This document shows positions 7,477 to 21,983 of a DNA stretch of 40,694 nucleotides, in pieces. The number at the start of each line of letters is the position of its first letter. The first letter of the stretch is position 1. A model generated the notes under the pieces. That model saw nothing but the letters and a program-made list of their open reading frames with translations, made no database searches and was not told where the DNA came from. The stretch comes from an uncultured Pseudomonadota bacterium. Its GTDB lineage: Bacteria > Myxococcota_A > UBA796 > CAJQPC01. The stretch is taken from the NCBI GenBank assembly GCA_913060515.1, contig CAJXRZ010000053.1, positions 1 through 40,694 on the forward strand, in the 5' to 3' direction. A program made the position numbers and the translations under genes.

Positions 7477-8865
7477 TCACCCTTCGCCGCCAGGGGTCGG
7501 ATCGCACACGTCGCCCAGGCCGTCCCCGTCGGTGTCCGTCTGGTCCGGTGACCAAGAGGCGTCTGCCTGCAGGCTGACCTCCAAGTCGGTGACGGGGTTG
7601 CCGTCTGCGTCGAGGAATCGGGTGTACAGACCCCAGCCTCCTCCCTGGTCGTAGACCTTGGCGCTCAGTCGGTTCCAGCCGGCTTTCAGGGTCACATCGG
7701 CTTGAAACTGGTCCAGGTTGGTGCCCTGGCAAGAGTCGATGGCCAGGACCTCTTCGCCGTTGAGCCAGAGGTAGGCGCCGTCGTCGGCCCCCACAGCCAA
7801 GGTGAGGGCTTGCTCGGAGTCGGAGCGCAGCCAGAGCACGCTGTAGGCCTCGCGTGGGGGAGAAGGGATCTCTCCCAGATCGACGGTGTAGTCCAAGCGC
7901 TCGTCACCGCTTCTCACGCGCCAGATCTCGCCCAACTCTGCCTGCCCGAGGACAGGCTCAGACTCGGCGTCCGATGGACTCAGGGCGCTCTCGGTGGGCA
8001 AACAACTCTGGGGGCTACTACCCAAGTTGACCGGCCCCAAAACCAGCCAGTCGGAGAAGAGGCCGCGGCTGTTGGGCGCCAAGGGTGCTGCTGCGCCGCC
8101 GTTTGGAACGTCGGGACAGTTGTCTTCGTCGTCCAGGTAGCCGTCGCCGTCGTCGTCGTCGTCGCAGTCACCGACTTTGCCGTCGCCGTCGGGGTCGGAG
8201 TCGGCTGGGTGCTCCAGGGTCAGATCACAGCTGTCTTCGCCGACCTGAATGTCCAGGGTGTAGCTGTGAACGACGGCGTCTTCGCTGAAGGGCCGGGCGC
8301 ACACGGTCCAGGTGCCGGCCGCTACAAAGCGTGCGCCGGGCTCGACTGTGGCGTCGATGGGGCTGCAGCCATTGGCCTCGTTCGGGGAGCCGGTGGCTAG
8401 GAGCTCCAGGTTGGGGTCGAAGAGCTCCAAGAGCAGGGGATCTGGGCAAGTGCCGGAAGGACCGCTGACCTCCGCTTGGATGTAGCCCCCCTCGCTGGCA
8501 GAGACGGTGAAGCAGTCTCGGTCCTCTGGGCTGTCCAGAGTGCCAATGACGGACTCAGTCCATTCCTGAGGCGTGTCCAAGTCGTTGGGCTCAGCCTCGG
8601 CAGGGTAGCTCTCGCTCAGGCACGTAGGAGAGCAGCCATCGGCTCCCCAGCTGTTCCCGTCCTCGCAAGACTCTTCGGCATCGACCACGCCGTCCCCACA
8701 GGTGGGCAGGCTGCAGTCTGTGCGGCAGGCATCGGGTTCGGTGTCGCTGTTCCCGGTGCCGGCATCGCAGGCCTCGACCGCGTCCACAACACCGTCACCA
8801 CAGCCAGGCGGAACCCAGGTGTCGTTGGTGTCGGAGGCGGTGCAGGCAGCGAGGAGGAGAAGCAC
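7477..8865 (-). CDS. Lipoprotein with myxococcal Cys-rich repeats and thrombospondin-3-like segment
   Basis: 462 residues from a GTG start giving MLLLLAAC (lipidated Cys8). Residues about 20-85 contain two 'CGDGVVDAxExC' Cys-rich repeats (the DUF4215/myxococcus cysteine-rich type). About 90-210 is a beta-rich domain like the bacterial pre-peptidase C-terminal (PPC) domain. About 215-255 is a DxDGDG run (DSDPDGDGKVGDCDDDDDGDGYLDDEDNCP) of thrombospondin type 3 character that should bind Ca2+. The last 200 residues form a beta-sandwich containing a carbohydrate-binding-like VGADDGAYLWLNGEEV, and the tail carries another TDTDGDGLGDVCD. The role is probably surface binding or adhesion; the ligand is unknown. 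The gene starts 5 bases after the upstream lipoprotein gene ends and has no clear Shine-Dalgarno sequence, so it is probably translationally coupled to it. Confidence 0.8.
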   Translation of the reverse strand: MLLLLAACTASDTNDTWVPPGCGDGVVDAVEACDAGTGNSDTEPDACRTDCSLPTCGDGVVDAEESCEDGNSWGADGCSPTCLSESYPAEAEPNDLDTPQEWTESVIGTLDSPEDRDCFTVSASEGGYIQAEVSGPSGTCPDPLLLELFDPNLELLATGSPNEANGCSPIDATVEPGARFVAAGTWTVCARPFSEDAVVHSYTLDIQVGEDSCDLTLEHPADSDPDGDGKVGDCDDDDDGDGYLDDEDNCPDVPNGGAAAPLAPNSRGLFSDWLVLGPVNLGSSPQSCLPTESALSPSDAESEPVLGQAELGEIWRVRSGDERLDYTVDLGEIPSPPREAYSVLWLRSDSEQALTLAVGADDGAYLWLNGEEVLAIDSCQGTNLDQFQADVTLKAGWNRLSAKVYDQGGGWGLYTRFLDADGNPVTDLEVSLQADASWSPDQTDTDGDGLGDVCDPTPGGEG

Positions 8866-8870
8866 GTGGC

Positions 8871-9365
8871 TTATTCAGCTTGGCCTTCGATGGTGAACTC
8901 AAAGGTGTCCGCACCGCCACCTGCATCGACTTCGACCTCGAACACGACGCTGATGTCGTTCTCGTCGGCCTCGCCTTCCAAGTCGCCGCTCTCATCGATG
9001 GGGTCACCCCAGCCAAAGTCCAGGTAGACGCTTCCGTCGCCCTCGATCTCTTCTTCGTCCACTTCGCCTTCGATCGAGATCTCGGTGGCGCTGCCCCAGG
9101 ACTCGCAGCTGCCCTCGCCGGTCAGCACGCCGTTGTCGATGGTGAGCTCAACTTCGCCGGTGCAGAACTCGCCGCCCCAGCGCTCGTTGAAGCCAATGAC
9201 CGAGGCCACGTAGTCCACGGGCTCCAGGACCTCTTCCTCCTCCTCCTCTTCTTCCTCTTCGACTTCCTCGTCGATTTCCTCGCCCTCAAGTTCGTCACCG
9301 AGCACGACGGAACCGCCGCCACCGCAGGCTGGGAGAAGGAGAGCGAGCAGGATGGATGTGGTCAT
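8871..9365 (-). CDS. Acidic lipoprotein with poly-glutamate linker
   Basis: 164 residues. The start ATG is preceded by GGAG and gives MTTSILLALLLPAC (Cys14), then a Gly run. Residues about 24-50 are almost uninterrupted Glu (ELEGEEIDEEVEEEEEEE), a flexible, highly charged spacer. The remainder (about 52-164) is a beta-rich domain with two cysteines (FCTGEVE, GSCESWG) and many acidic residues. I do not recognise the family. The predicted pI is very low, and the polyacidic stretch could bind cations. The Shine-Dalgarno sequence lies inside a small inverted repeat (CTCCAG/CTGGAG), which could mask it. It is followed 5 bases later by the Cys-rich lipoprotein gene. Confidence 0.72.
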   Translation of the reverse strand: MTTSILLALLLPACGGGGSVVLGDELEGEEIDEEVEEEEEEEEEEVLEPVDYVASVIGFNERWGGEFCTGEVELTIDNGVLTGEGSCESWGSATEISIEGEVDEEEIEGDGSVYLDFGWGDPIDESGDLEGEADENDISVVFEVEVDAGGGADTFEFTIEGQAE

Positions 9366-9444
9366 TTTGGGCTCCAGGGGATGCTGGAGTTTGGACCGAA
9401 GCGACGACGTTGACAAGCGCGCTGTGTCTGGATGCTGTCAGGGT

Positions 9445-13112
<3,668 letters not shown>

Positions 13113-13116
<4 letters not shown>

Positions 13117-14030
13117 TGGCGCTTCTCCGCGGCGGCCGTGATGACCTCGTAGTGGGGAGGGCGTTTCTCTTGGCTGGTGATGGCGCAGAACCTCGGGCTC
13201 AGGCCCAGCTCGCTGAGGGTGGAAGAGAGCTCCTCCACCTCCCAACCAAAGTGCTGGTGGTCGAAGGTCTGGGCGGCGGCGTGGTGTGGGTGTGTGCGCA
13301 GCGTGGAGACGGCCATGCGGCCTCCGATGGCCAGGACCCGAGCCGCTTCTTCCAGGGCTTGTCGCGGCATGGGCGTGTGGGGAAGGGCGCCCATGAGCAG
13401 CACTGTATCGAAGCTCTGGTCCGGGAAAGGCAGCTGGTGCATGTCGCCCAGAACGAATCTCAAGTTGGGGATGTGGCCCAAGCGCTCGCGACCGGAGTCG
13501 ACGACCTTTGGGCTGGCGTCCAAGCACACGACATGGTTGGCGAGGGGGGCCAGAATCTCGGCCACGGCACCATCTCCAGAGGCCACGTCCAAGACCCGAC
13601 CCGGGTTGGCGAGCACGGCCAAGCCACGCGCAAGCGACTCCCAGGTTCGTCCCGGAGAGTAGGAGCGGGCCATGCGTCCGGCGACCCCATCTCCCCAAGT
13701 AGTAGAGGCGCTGCGTTTGTTGACCACGTCTATGGCGCGCAGGCGATCCTGCTCCAGCAGCGGGTCTTTGGCGCATGCGAGCACGGCGTTGACCACCTGG
13801 CAGGTGTCGGTGGGCTGGTAGAAAGCCGAGCCCCCGATGCGTCTGGGAACGACCAGGTCCACCTCGCGCAGGACCTTGAGATGCGAGCTGATGCGCGGCT
13901 GGGGAAGCTGCGTGACATCGGCGATCTCGCTGACCGAAAGAGTGTGGGCACGGACGAGAGCCATCAGGCGAACGCGGGTGGCATCCGAGAGGGCTTTGCA
14001 GCGGGCGGTGGTGTTGTCGAGCGTCAGCAT
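13113..14030 (-). CDS. ArsR-family regulator fused to SAM-dependent methyltransferase
   Basis: 305 residues. Residues 1-about 95 are an ArsR/SmtB winged helix ([15 protein letters not shown], recognition helix [14 protein letters not shown], wing [12 protein letters not shown]). No Cys metal-binding pair is seen at the recognition helix, so a metal sensor is unlikely. About 125-305 is a class I methyltransferase-like domain with the SAM loop [14 protein letters not shown] and [14 protein letters not shown]. Such fusions recur beside methionine-cycle genes; ArsR-type SahR regulators sense S-adenosylhomocysteine and control metH-type genes. Here the fused domain could be the SAM/SAH sensor, or an active enzyme. 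Four bases of overlap with metH give an operon that would regulate itself. Function as a SAM/SAH sensor is inferred. Confidence 0.88.
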
Positions 14031-14054
14031 ATCGGTCTATGAGTATATGCCGAT
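14027..14054 (-). promoter_or_regulatory. Palindromic operator and -10 element of the arsR-metH operon
   Basis: Interleaved inverted repeats (ATCGG/CCGAT and GCATAT/ATATGC) overlap the start codon of the ArsR gene. TATACT at 14047-14042 on the minus strand is a good -10 box only 11 bases from the ATG, with no clear -35 box. If it is used, the transcript would be nearly leaderless. The AT-rich palindrome is the sort of site an ArsR dimer binds, so autoregulation is likely. Inferred from sequence only. Confidence 0.4.
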
Positions 14055-14133
14055 TTGCAGATATTGGCTCTCTGAGACCTGGTTGATCTGCTCCGTCGTC
14101 GAGGCCAGTGCTGTCCCACGGACACCCCAGAGC

Positions 14134-14169
14134 AAAACAGGCCCGAGCTGGAAGGCTCGGACCTGTTTT
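14134..14169 (-). terminator. Rho-independent terminator
   Basis: Fifteen-base arms (AAAACAGGCCCGAGC and GCTCGGACCTGTTTT) with one mismatch and a short loop, flanked by an A-run and a T-run, so it could act in both directions. It lies 20 bases past the stop of the leftward MopE/FG-GAP gene and separates it from the arsR-metH operon. Confidence 0.85.
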
Positions 14170-14188
14170 TGGGTGGGTAGCTGGGGTG

Positions 14189-16474
14189 CTACATGCCGCC
14201 GCTGCCAAAGACGAAGAGAGCTCCGTCGGAGCCGTATCCGTAGCAAGGGATCAAGAAGTCCAAGCTGCCATCGCCGTCCAAGTCGCCTCCTCCGATCTGC
14301 TCCAAGCCGCAGTAGTCGCTGCTTGCTGAGCCAGTGATGCTGAGGTCCTCGTCCGTTCCGGCGTTGAGCGAGGAACCGCTGGTGATTGGCCCCATAAAGC
14401 CGTACACCTTGCCTGCGGAAGAAGCCGTGTCGTCGTTGTAGGGAGCACCAATGAGCAAGTCAAGGTTGCCGTCGGCGTTGAAGTCTTCGACCGCGAGGGA
14501 GCGGCCGAATGAGTCGCTGCTCGCCGCTCCAGAAAGCATAATGTCTGCATCAGCCAGGCTGACCTCTCCGCTCCAAGCCGAGCTGCTTCCGTGGAATACG
14601 TACACTGCCCCCGTGCTGCTGCCAGAGCTGCCCACGCCGCTGTACTCACTGGCGACCAAGTCGTCGTAGCCGTCACCGTTCAGGTCACCAGACTTGGTCT
14701 CAAGGCCCATGTAGTCGTAGGTAGCGCTACCTGAGATGTTGACGTCGGAGTCCGATACGCTCATCGATGTGCCAGTGGTCATCGGACCATAATTGACGAA
14801 CACCCCGCCGTAGTAGCTGTTGGCACCGTAGCCGCCCACGATCAGGTCATCCGAGCCGTCGCCATCAAAGTCACCAGAGCTGATGGAGTCTTCATCGCCG
14901 ATGTAGTTGTAAGTACCATCGCCGGAGACAATGACGTCGGCATCGTCGGCGCTCACCTCACCGCTGGTCAAGCCGAAGAAGACATAGGCTGCGCCGCTGC
15001 TGGTCCCAGCGTTGTCGTTGTACGTCGCCCCGATCGCGATGTCGTTGTAGCCGTCGCCGTCGATGTCACCTACTCCGGCCAGGCCCTCGGCGAAGTCGTC
15101 GTAGGTGGACTGTCCCGAAATGGTGATGGCTGGCGTGCTGCTCAACCCAGTGGTCGAGCCGAAGTACACATAAGCGTGACCCAGGTAGTCATCGCTCTCG
15201 TGTTCCCCGACCAGCAGGTCGTCGTAGCCGTCACCGTCCATGTCTCCGGCACTAGCGAGATTGTAGCCAAGCTTGTTGGAGCTGCTCGAGCCGGAAACGG
15301 ACCAGTCCGCGGACGAGGCGGAGATGTCCCCTGTGATCGGACCGTGGATACCGAACACAGTACCTGCATCGTAGGCGTAGGTGTCGTCCCAGTAGTCGCC
15401 GATGAACAGGTCATCGTTTCCGTCGCCGTCGGCGTCCAGAACGGCGAAGCGGTAGCCGAACTTCTCGCTTGAGGTAGGCCCGGAGATCACCATGTCTGCG
15501 TCGCCCAGGGTGACCGCACCGGTGAGGCCACACTCGGGCGCGTCACCGCTACAGTCATTGTCCAGGCCGTCCTCACAGATCTCCGTAGCATCTGGGCTGA
15601 CGGTGCTCTCAACGTCGTCGCAATCTTCGGCGTTGTTCGCAGTCCCGCTTGGGCCATTGCAATAGAGCACGCCGGCGTCCTGATCGTCGCCGTAGCCGTC
15701 GGCATCAGCATCGGGGTACCACAGGCTGCGGGTGTCCAGGTCCAAGCTGTCGTCGTCGTCGTCGATCAGACCGTCACAGTCGTTGTCAGCGCCGGCATCG
15801 CAGACTTCGAGAGCGTCTGGGTTGATGTTGGGGTTCGAGTCGTCGCAGTCCGCTGAGGCGAAGGTGTGGTTGTTCGGCTGCTCACACTGAATCGTTGTGA
15901 AGTCATTCGAGCCGTAGCCGTCGCCATCAACGTCGGCGTACCAGACGGTCTCTGGGTTCAGCAATGGGTCGATGTCGTCGCAGTCACCGCCGTCAATGAC
16001 GTGGCCGGCTGGTGCGCTACAGGACTGGACAGGGGCGGAGTCGTCGCCGTAGCCATCGCCGTCAAAGTCTGGATACCAGTCGGTGATGGTGCTCAGGTCG
16101 ACGCTGTCATCGGCATCGTCCAGAGCGCCGTCGCAGTCGTTGTCCAGGCCGTCGCAGATCTCAAGACCGTCTGGGTTCACGTCTGCGTTGGTGTCATCGC
16201 AGTCGTCGTTCGTAGCAAAGAAGCCTTCTGGTGCCTCGCATGCCATCAGGGTCAGTGCTTCGCCGCCGAAGCCGTCGCCGTCCGCGTCGCCGTAGAACTC
16301 CACGGCGTCGGTGGCGTCTACATCTGTGATGGCATCGCAGTTGTTGTCCACGCCGTCGCAGACTTCGTCCGCATCGGGGTTGATGTTGGCGTCTTCGTCG
16401 TTGCAGTCTTCGGAAGCGGGGAAGCCGTCTATGACAGGGCCATGGCTAGGAACGCAATGGGTAGAATGCGCCAA
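14189..16474 (-). CDS. MopE-repeat protein with seven FG-GAP units; N terminus probably disrupted
   Basis: 761 residues as an open frame from a TTG. About residues 20-320 carry five MopE-type units (DCDDxNxxxNPDxxEVCDGxDNDCD; PF11617 putative metal-binding motif), the third lacking its second half, each followed by a WY.D.DGDGYG calcium-type loop. About 330-761 hold seven FG-GAP units (for example [11 protein letters not shown]), the number needed for a closed integrin-alpha-type propeller with Ca2+ in each DxDGxxD loop. The frame starts without a signal peptide. Just upstream another frame encodes [15 protein letters not shown] then a stop, a good signal-peptide core that is one base out of phase at about 16432. 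The gene is therefore probably frameshifted, either truly or by sequence error. Paralogous to the gene at 17876-19801. Confidence 0.75.
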   Translation of the reverse strand: MAHSTHCVPSHGPVIDGFPASEDCNDEDANINPDADEVCDGVDNNCDAITDVDATDAVEFYGDADGDGFGGEALTLMACEAPEGFFATNDDCDDTNADVNPDGLEICDGLDNDCDGALDDADDSVDLSTITDWYPDFDGDGYGDDSAPVQSCSAPAGHVIDGGDCDDIDPLLNPETVWYADVDGDGYGSNDFTTIQCEQPNNHTFASADCDDSNPNINPDALEVCDAGADNDCDGLIDDDDDSLDLDTRSLWYPDADADGYGDDQDAGVLYCNGPSGTANNAEDCDDVESTVSPDATEICEDGLDNDCSGDAPECGLTGAVTLGDADMVISGPTSSEKFGYRFAVLDADGDGNDDLFIGDYWDDTYAYDAGTVFGIHGPITGDISASSADWSVSGSSSSNKLGYNLASAGDMDGDGYDDLLVGEHESDDYLGHAYVYFGSTTGLSSTPAITISGQSTYDDFAEGLAGVGDIDGDGYNDIAIGATYNDNAGTSSGAAYVFFGLTSGEVSADDADVIVSGDGTYNYIGDEDSISSGDFDGDGSDDLIVGGYGANSYYGGVFVNYGPMTTGTSMSVSDSDVNISGSATYDYMGLETKSGDLNGDGYDDLVASEYSGVGSSGSSTGAVYVFHGSSSAWSGEVSLADADIMLSGAASSDSFGRSLAVEDFNADGNLDLLIGAPYNDDTASSAGKVYGFMGPITSGSSLNAGTDEDLSITGSASSDYCGLEQIGGGDLDGDGSLDFLIPCYGYGSDGALFVFGSGGM

Positions 16475-16541
16475 TTCAGAGCCTTGTTAGACTTCCACAG
16501 GTTGCGCCAACTTGCTGACCCTTGGTCAGAAGGGAGAATGA

Positions 16542-17859
16542 GTGTTCATACTACTGGCGTGCCTGACTTCGCCGGCGGACTACGCCGATCTTGAAGCCCG
16601 CGCGCAGGATGCTGATGGGGATGGCCAGGCTTCGGTGGACTACGGAGGCCAAGACTGTGACGATCAGGCACCGGAGGTCTACGTCTGGTGCTCCAGAGCA
16701 GTGCGACGGGCTGGACAACGACTGTGATCTCGACGTCGACGAGGACATTGAAGGGCTACCGACTTTCTACCCAGATGGAGACAGCGACGGCTTTGGGGTG
16801 ACTGCAGGTGGAGTGGAAGCTTGCGAGGCACCAGTTGGCTTCGTTGCTGAAGGCGGTGATTGTGATGATTCGACGGCGGCCGTGAGGCCTGGTGAGACGG
16901 AACAATGTGGGAACGGCTTTGATGACAACTGTTCTGATGACGCCGACGCCTGTTGGCCGATTGGAGAACAGTCTCATGGTGGGATGCTGCTTGCTAGGGA
17001 ATTGCCGCCCGAGGCTGCGGTGGCGTTCTGGTCGGGAGAGGCGACTCTCTTGTTGGCGGGTGGAGGTATTTTTGTTGAAGTCTCTCTTCTCTCCGCGATG
17101 GAGGTTCTCTCATCTGGGGAGGCGAATCATGACCCGGCCCACGAGGTGGGTGTCTACGCGGACCATTCGGTGCTGGTGAGAGGTACTGACGGGGCGTGCC
17201 TTCTGGACAGACTCAATGCCCCTCCGAACGAAGCGTGTCCCCTAAGCAGGGACCTTGATGGAGACGGTGTCGTCGTGGTTGGAGACGTTGCGTGTTTTGG
17301 GGGAAGCTCGGTTGGATGCTTCTCGGAGGCAGAACAGGATTCATTGCTGAGCGAGTCTGGAGCAGGGCGCGTTGGTCGTGGCCCCTTTCTAGGGGCCGAG
17401 TTGCAGTTGGGGCTGTCCCAACAGACGACTGTCAACATCTTCACGCAAGCGGACATCTTGTCGGGTTCGATTGCTTCAAACACCCTCACCCTGCCCGGCA
17501 CCCCCACCTCCCTCTGCCTGCTCAACCAAGCCGTTGTCTGGGCAGACGCATCTGGCACTCACCTGACCTCGGTGGCGGGAGAGACCGACCTGCTGACCGA
17601 GACGCCAGGAACCGTGAGCTGCATGGAAGAGGGCTCCGAGTACGTTCTCATCATTCCCCCTTCCAACGACCGGGTTGAAGTGGTGAACCTCTCCGGCTTT
17701 GGAGAGCCTGCGTGGGGTGCCCCCTTGGTGGTGACCCTTCCAGGGGCCGATGTGCTGCTCGCCAACAAGGCCACCTTGGCGGCCGAGGCTGGGCAGGCCT
17801 ACCTCTTCATCGCGCACGGTACCGAACTGCGGCGCCTGGAGCTTGGGCTGGGTCTGTAG
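16542..17859 (+). CDS. MopE-repeat lipoprotein, interrupted by a +1 frameshift
   Basis: A GTG behind GGGAGA starts MFILLAC (lipidated Cys7), then DADGDGQASVDYGGQDCDDQAPEVY. Here the frame breaks: the usual continuation [15 protein letters not shown] is found one base out, from about 16684 ([15 protein letters not shown]). The second frame is open to 17859. One extra base near 16683 explains this. Joined, the protein has about 438 residues: two MopE units, a DGDSDGFG calcium loop, a Cys-rich end (CGNGFDDNCSDDADAC), then about 300 residues of short beta-strands suggesting a propeller without FG-GAP signatures. It shares a 67-base divergent region with the leftward MopE gene and converges on the next, 16 bases away. 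Either pseudogene or base-call error; raw reads would decide. Confidence 0.72.
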
Positions 17860-17875
17860 ACCGAGTGCTACGGAG

Positions 17876-19801
<1,926 letters not shown>

Positions 19802-19890
19802 GGAATCTCCATGTCTCCAGCATAGCGCCGCTACAAGCCCAGTCCAAAGGGGCGCGCTCCGCTGTCGGCCTCCTCCCCCTCGGGGAGACC

Positions 19891-19938
19891 AGCAGGTGGG
19901 CGGTGGTCCTTTCGGTCCCCCAGGACCACCACCCTGCT
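19891..19938 (-). terminator. Long hairpin after the channel gene
   Basis: Arms AGCAGGTGGGCGGTGGTCC and GGACCACCACCCTGCT pair with a small bulge around a 12-base loop. It begins 2 bases past the stop of the leftward channel gene (19941). There is no strong T-run, so it may act as a stabilising 3' hairpin or a weak terminator. Confidence 0.6.
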
Positions 19939-19940
19939 GA

Positions 19941-21911
19941 CTACATGTCGTCTTCGGCGACCACCACCAGCCCGTCTTCGGCCGTCAGAGTGATCATCGT
20001 GTCCTTGAGTGGAATCAAGGTCACGCCGTAGTTCTTCTCGCCGTCTTCCTTCTCAGCGCCGCACTTCCAGCCAATGCAGATCTCGGTGTCCCGCTTGCGC
20101 ACGTGGTGCATCAGGTCAGCAAAGGAGCAGGTGACGGGGAGTTGGTCGAAGTACAGCCAAGCGGGCTTGACGTAGATCTCCGAGCCGTCCTCTTGGAAGA
20201 GGTCGTCGTAGACAAGCTGGATGTCTGGCTCGTTGCTGATCTGGGCAAAGACCATCGAGACCATGCGGTTGCTGATGATGAAGTCGTTGACACCAGCCCG
20301 GGAGATGAGCTCCTGGTTCCGAGAGTCCAAGACTTCGGTGATGATCTTCGTGGTGATCTCCCGGCCTTCGGCCATCGCTTCCTTGAGCAGCTTGCGCAGG
20401 TGCAAGAGCACGATGATGGTCTCGGAGTCCACGCGCTCAGGGCTCAGCTCCTCCGCAGGCTTCTGCGGCAGGATGATGACCGTGTTGAAGCTGAAGGGGT
20501 CAATGCTGGCCAAGTCCTCGCTGGAGAGCGGGTCCTTGGCAATGAGCTCGCAGCCGGCGTTCTCCAGCTCACCGTTGAGCTCCTCGAGGGCCTCGGTCAC
20601 AAAGCCAGGGGCGTCGGGCAGGACCACATGGACCTCGCTGCCTTCCAGCACGTACTCGCTGTACTCGCTGATCAGGATGGGCGCCTTGGGGCTCCAGCCC
20701 AGGAGCAACATGCGCTCCTTCTCCGGCTGGATGCGCTTGACGGGCATCTCCATTTCCTTGGGCGTGGCCACAGCCTGGGGCCGGAAATCGATGGTGCTGT
20801 CGTCGTCGGCGATGATGAGGATCTCATCGTCGTCCTGCATCACGTACTCAGGCTCGGTGCGCATCTCGATGGCGCCGTCTGCCTTGCGGATGCCGATGGG
20901 CACACCGTCGGGGAAGCGGAACTGCAAGTCGCCAAAGGTGATGCCGTTCCACTTGTCGCCGTGGAAGTACATCTCGCAGCCGGCGAAGGAGAGCAGCTCG
21001 GCGTAGACCACGCTCAGACCACTGGTGCGGCTGGTCTGCACCATGATCTTGGCCAAGATCTCTTGGGCATCGATCACGCTGATGCGCTCTGGGCTGATGT
21101 CCTTGACCACGTCGCGGTTTCGGGGGTCAAAGACCTCAGCCACGATGTTGATCTCGGTCTCCTCTCCGACCGCGGCGGTGATGGCCAGCACGGTCTTGAT
21201 CACCAGCGCATCCGAGGTCAGCTTCTCTTCATCCGAGGCGGCCTCTCCGGCAGTGGCGAGCACGATGGCGGCCTCGGCCTTCTTGGCGGCGACCTTGTCC
21301 AGGCTGGCCAAGCTGGCGGTGGGCCCGGATCGGGTGACCACGCGCAGGTTGCGCCGGTCGGTCCAGTTGTTGCGGAGGAACTCGTCCATGTCCTCCTTCT
21401 CTTCCTCGGCCAAGATGACCACGACGGGGTCGTTCTCGGACTCGTTGGCCTCGACCAACTCCGCCAGGATCTCGGTGACCCGTGGGCCCCAACCGATGAG
21501 CAGAGTGTGACCGGACTCCAGGACGCGGCTGTGTCCCTTCTTCAGGTTGTCGATGGCCTGGTCCAGCGCGGTGGTCAGGAAGGCGATCAAGGCACTGAAG
21601 ATGACCACGCCGGTCATGCCGGCGATCATCGCGATGATCTTGTACCCACCGAAGGTGGTGTTGTCCTGGGCCATGTTGCCCGGGTCGGTGAGCTGCAACC
21701 AGGTGAACCAGAGTCCCTGGAAGAAGGAGTGGCTCTCCGAACCGTTGAAGGCGTAGTCCATCATCCAGGTGAGCAGCCGCAGACCGCCGATCAGGAAGAA
21801 GGAGATCATAAAGGCGACGGTCAAGGCCACGAACAGCGCCTTGCTGCCCTTGCCTAGGAAGGTGTCGATTTTGTATCTGAGCTTGTCGCCCAGGGTCACG
21901 TTCTCACTCAC
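19941..21911 (-). CDS. CASTOR/POLLUX-like RCK-domain cation channel
   Basis: 656 residues from a GTG well placed behind AGGAG. TM1 is about residues 25-47, the pore helix and filter 62-80, TM2 90-113. The filter region reads LTDPGNMAQ, matching the xDxGN filter of plant CASTOR/POLLUX (DMI1) channels rather than the TVGYG of potassium channels. Two large cytoplasmic regulator (RCK/TrkA-N-like) regions follow: one from about 134 (GHTLLIGWGPRVTEIL), one from about 404 (RMLLLGWSPKAPILIS), each with a trailing small domain. The family includes Ca2+-regulated cation channels, so the ion could be K+, Ca2+ or mixed. It is probably a tetramer in the inner membrane. It stands alone, with no co-oriented partner closer than 72 bases. 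Confidence 0.9.
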   Translation of the reverse strand: MSENVTLGDKLRYKIDTFLGKGSKALFVALTVAFMISFFLIGGLRLLTWMMDYAFNGSESHSFFQGLWFTWLQLTDPGNMAQDNTTFGGYKIIAMIAGMTGVVIFSALIAFLTTALDQAIDNLKKGHSRVLESGHTLLIGWGPRVTEILAELVEANESENDPVVVILAEEEKEDMDEFLRNNWTDRRNLRVVTRSGPTASLASLDKVAAKKAEAAIVLATAGEAASDEEKLTSDALVIKTVLAITAAVGEETEINIVAEVFDPRNRDVVKDISPERISVIDAQEILAKIMVQTSRTSGLSVVYAELLSFAGCEMYFHGDKWNGITFGDLQFRFPDGVPIGIRKADGAIEMRTEPEYVMQDDDEILIIADDDSTIDFRPQAVATPKEMEMPVKRIQPEKERMLLLGWSPKAPILISEYSEYVLEGSEVHVVLPDAPGFVTEALEELNGELENAGCELIAKDPLSSEDLASIDPFSFNTVIILPQKPAEELSPERVDSETIIVLLHLRKLLKEAMAEGREITTKIITEVLDSRNQELISRAGVNDFIISNRMVSMVFAQISNEPDIQLVYDDLFQEDGSEIYVKPAWLYFDQLPVTCSFADLMHHVRKRDTEICIGWKCGAEKEDGEKNYGVTLIPLKDTMITLTAEDGLVVVAEDDM

Positions 21912-21983
21912 GGTACGGCTCCTGTATGGGGAGGAGCAACGCGTTTAGCACGGGACAGCTTTCACTGGTTCATTCGGTAAGAA

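Noticed and set aside
14027-14133. SAM or SAH riboswitch upstream of the arsR-metH operon
   Set aside because: The candidate promoter leaves almost no leader, and I see no conserved riboswitch stems; the one strong hairpin belongs to the terminator of the neighbouring gene.
13117-14208. Extension of the metH frame to 1587 residues
   Set aside because: The extra part has no MetH similarity, lies over the ArsR-methyltransferase gene in another frame, and the ATG at 13116 gives the family length.
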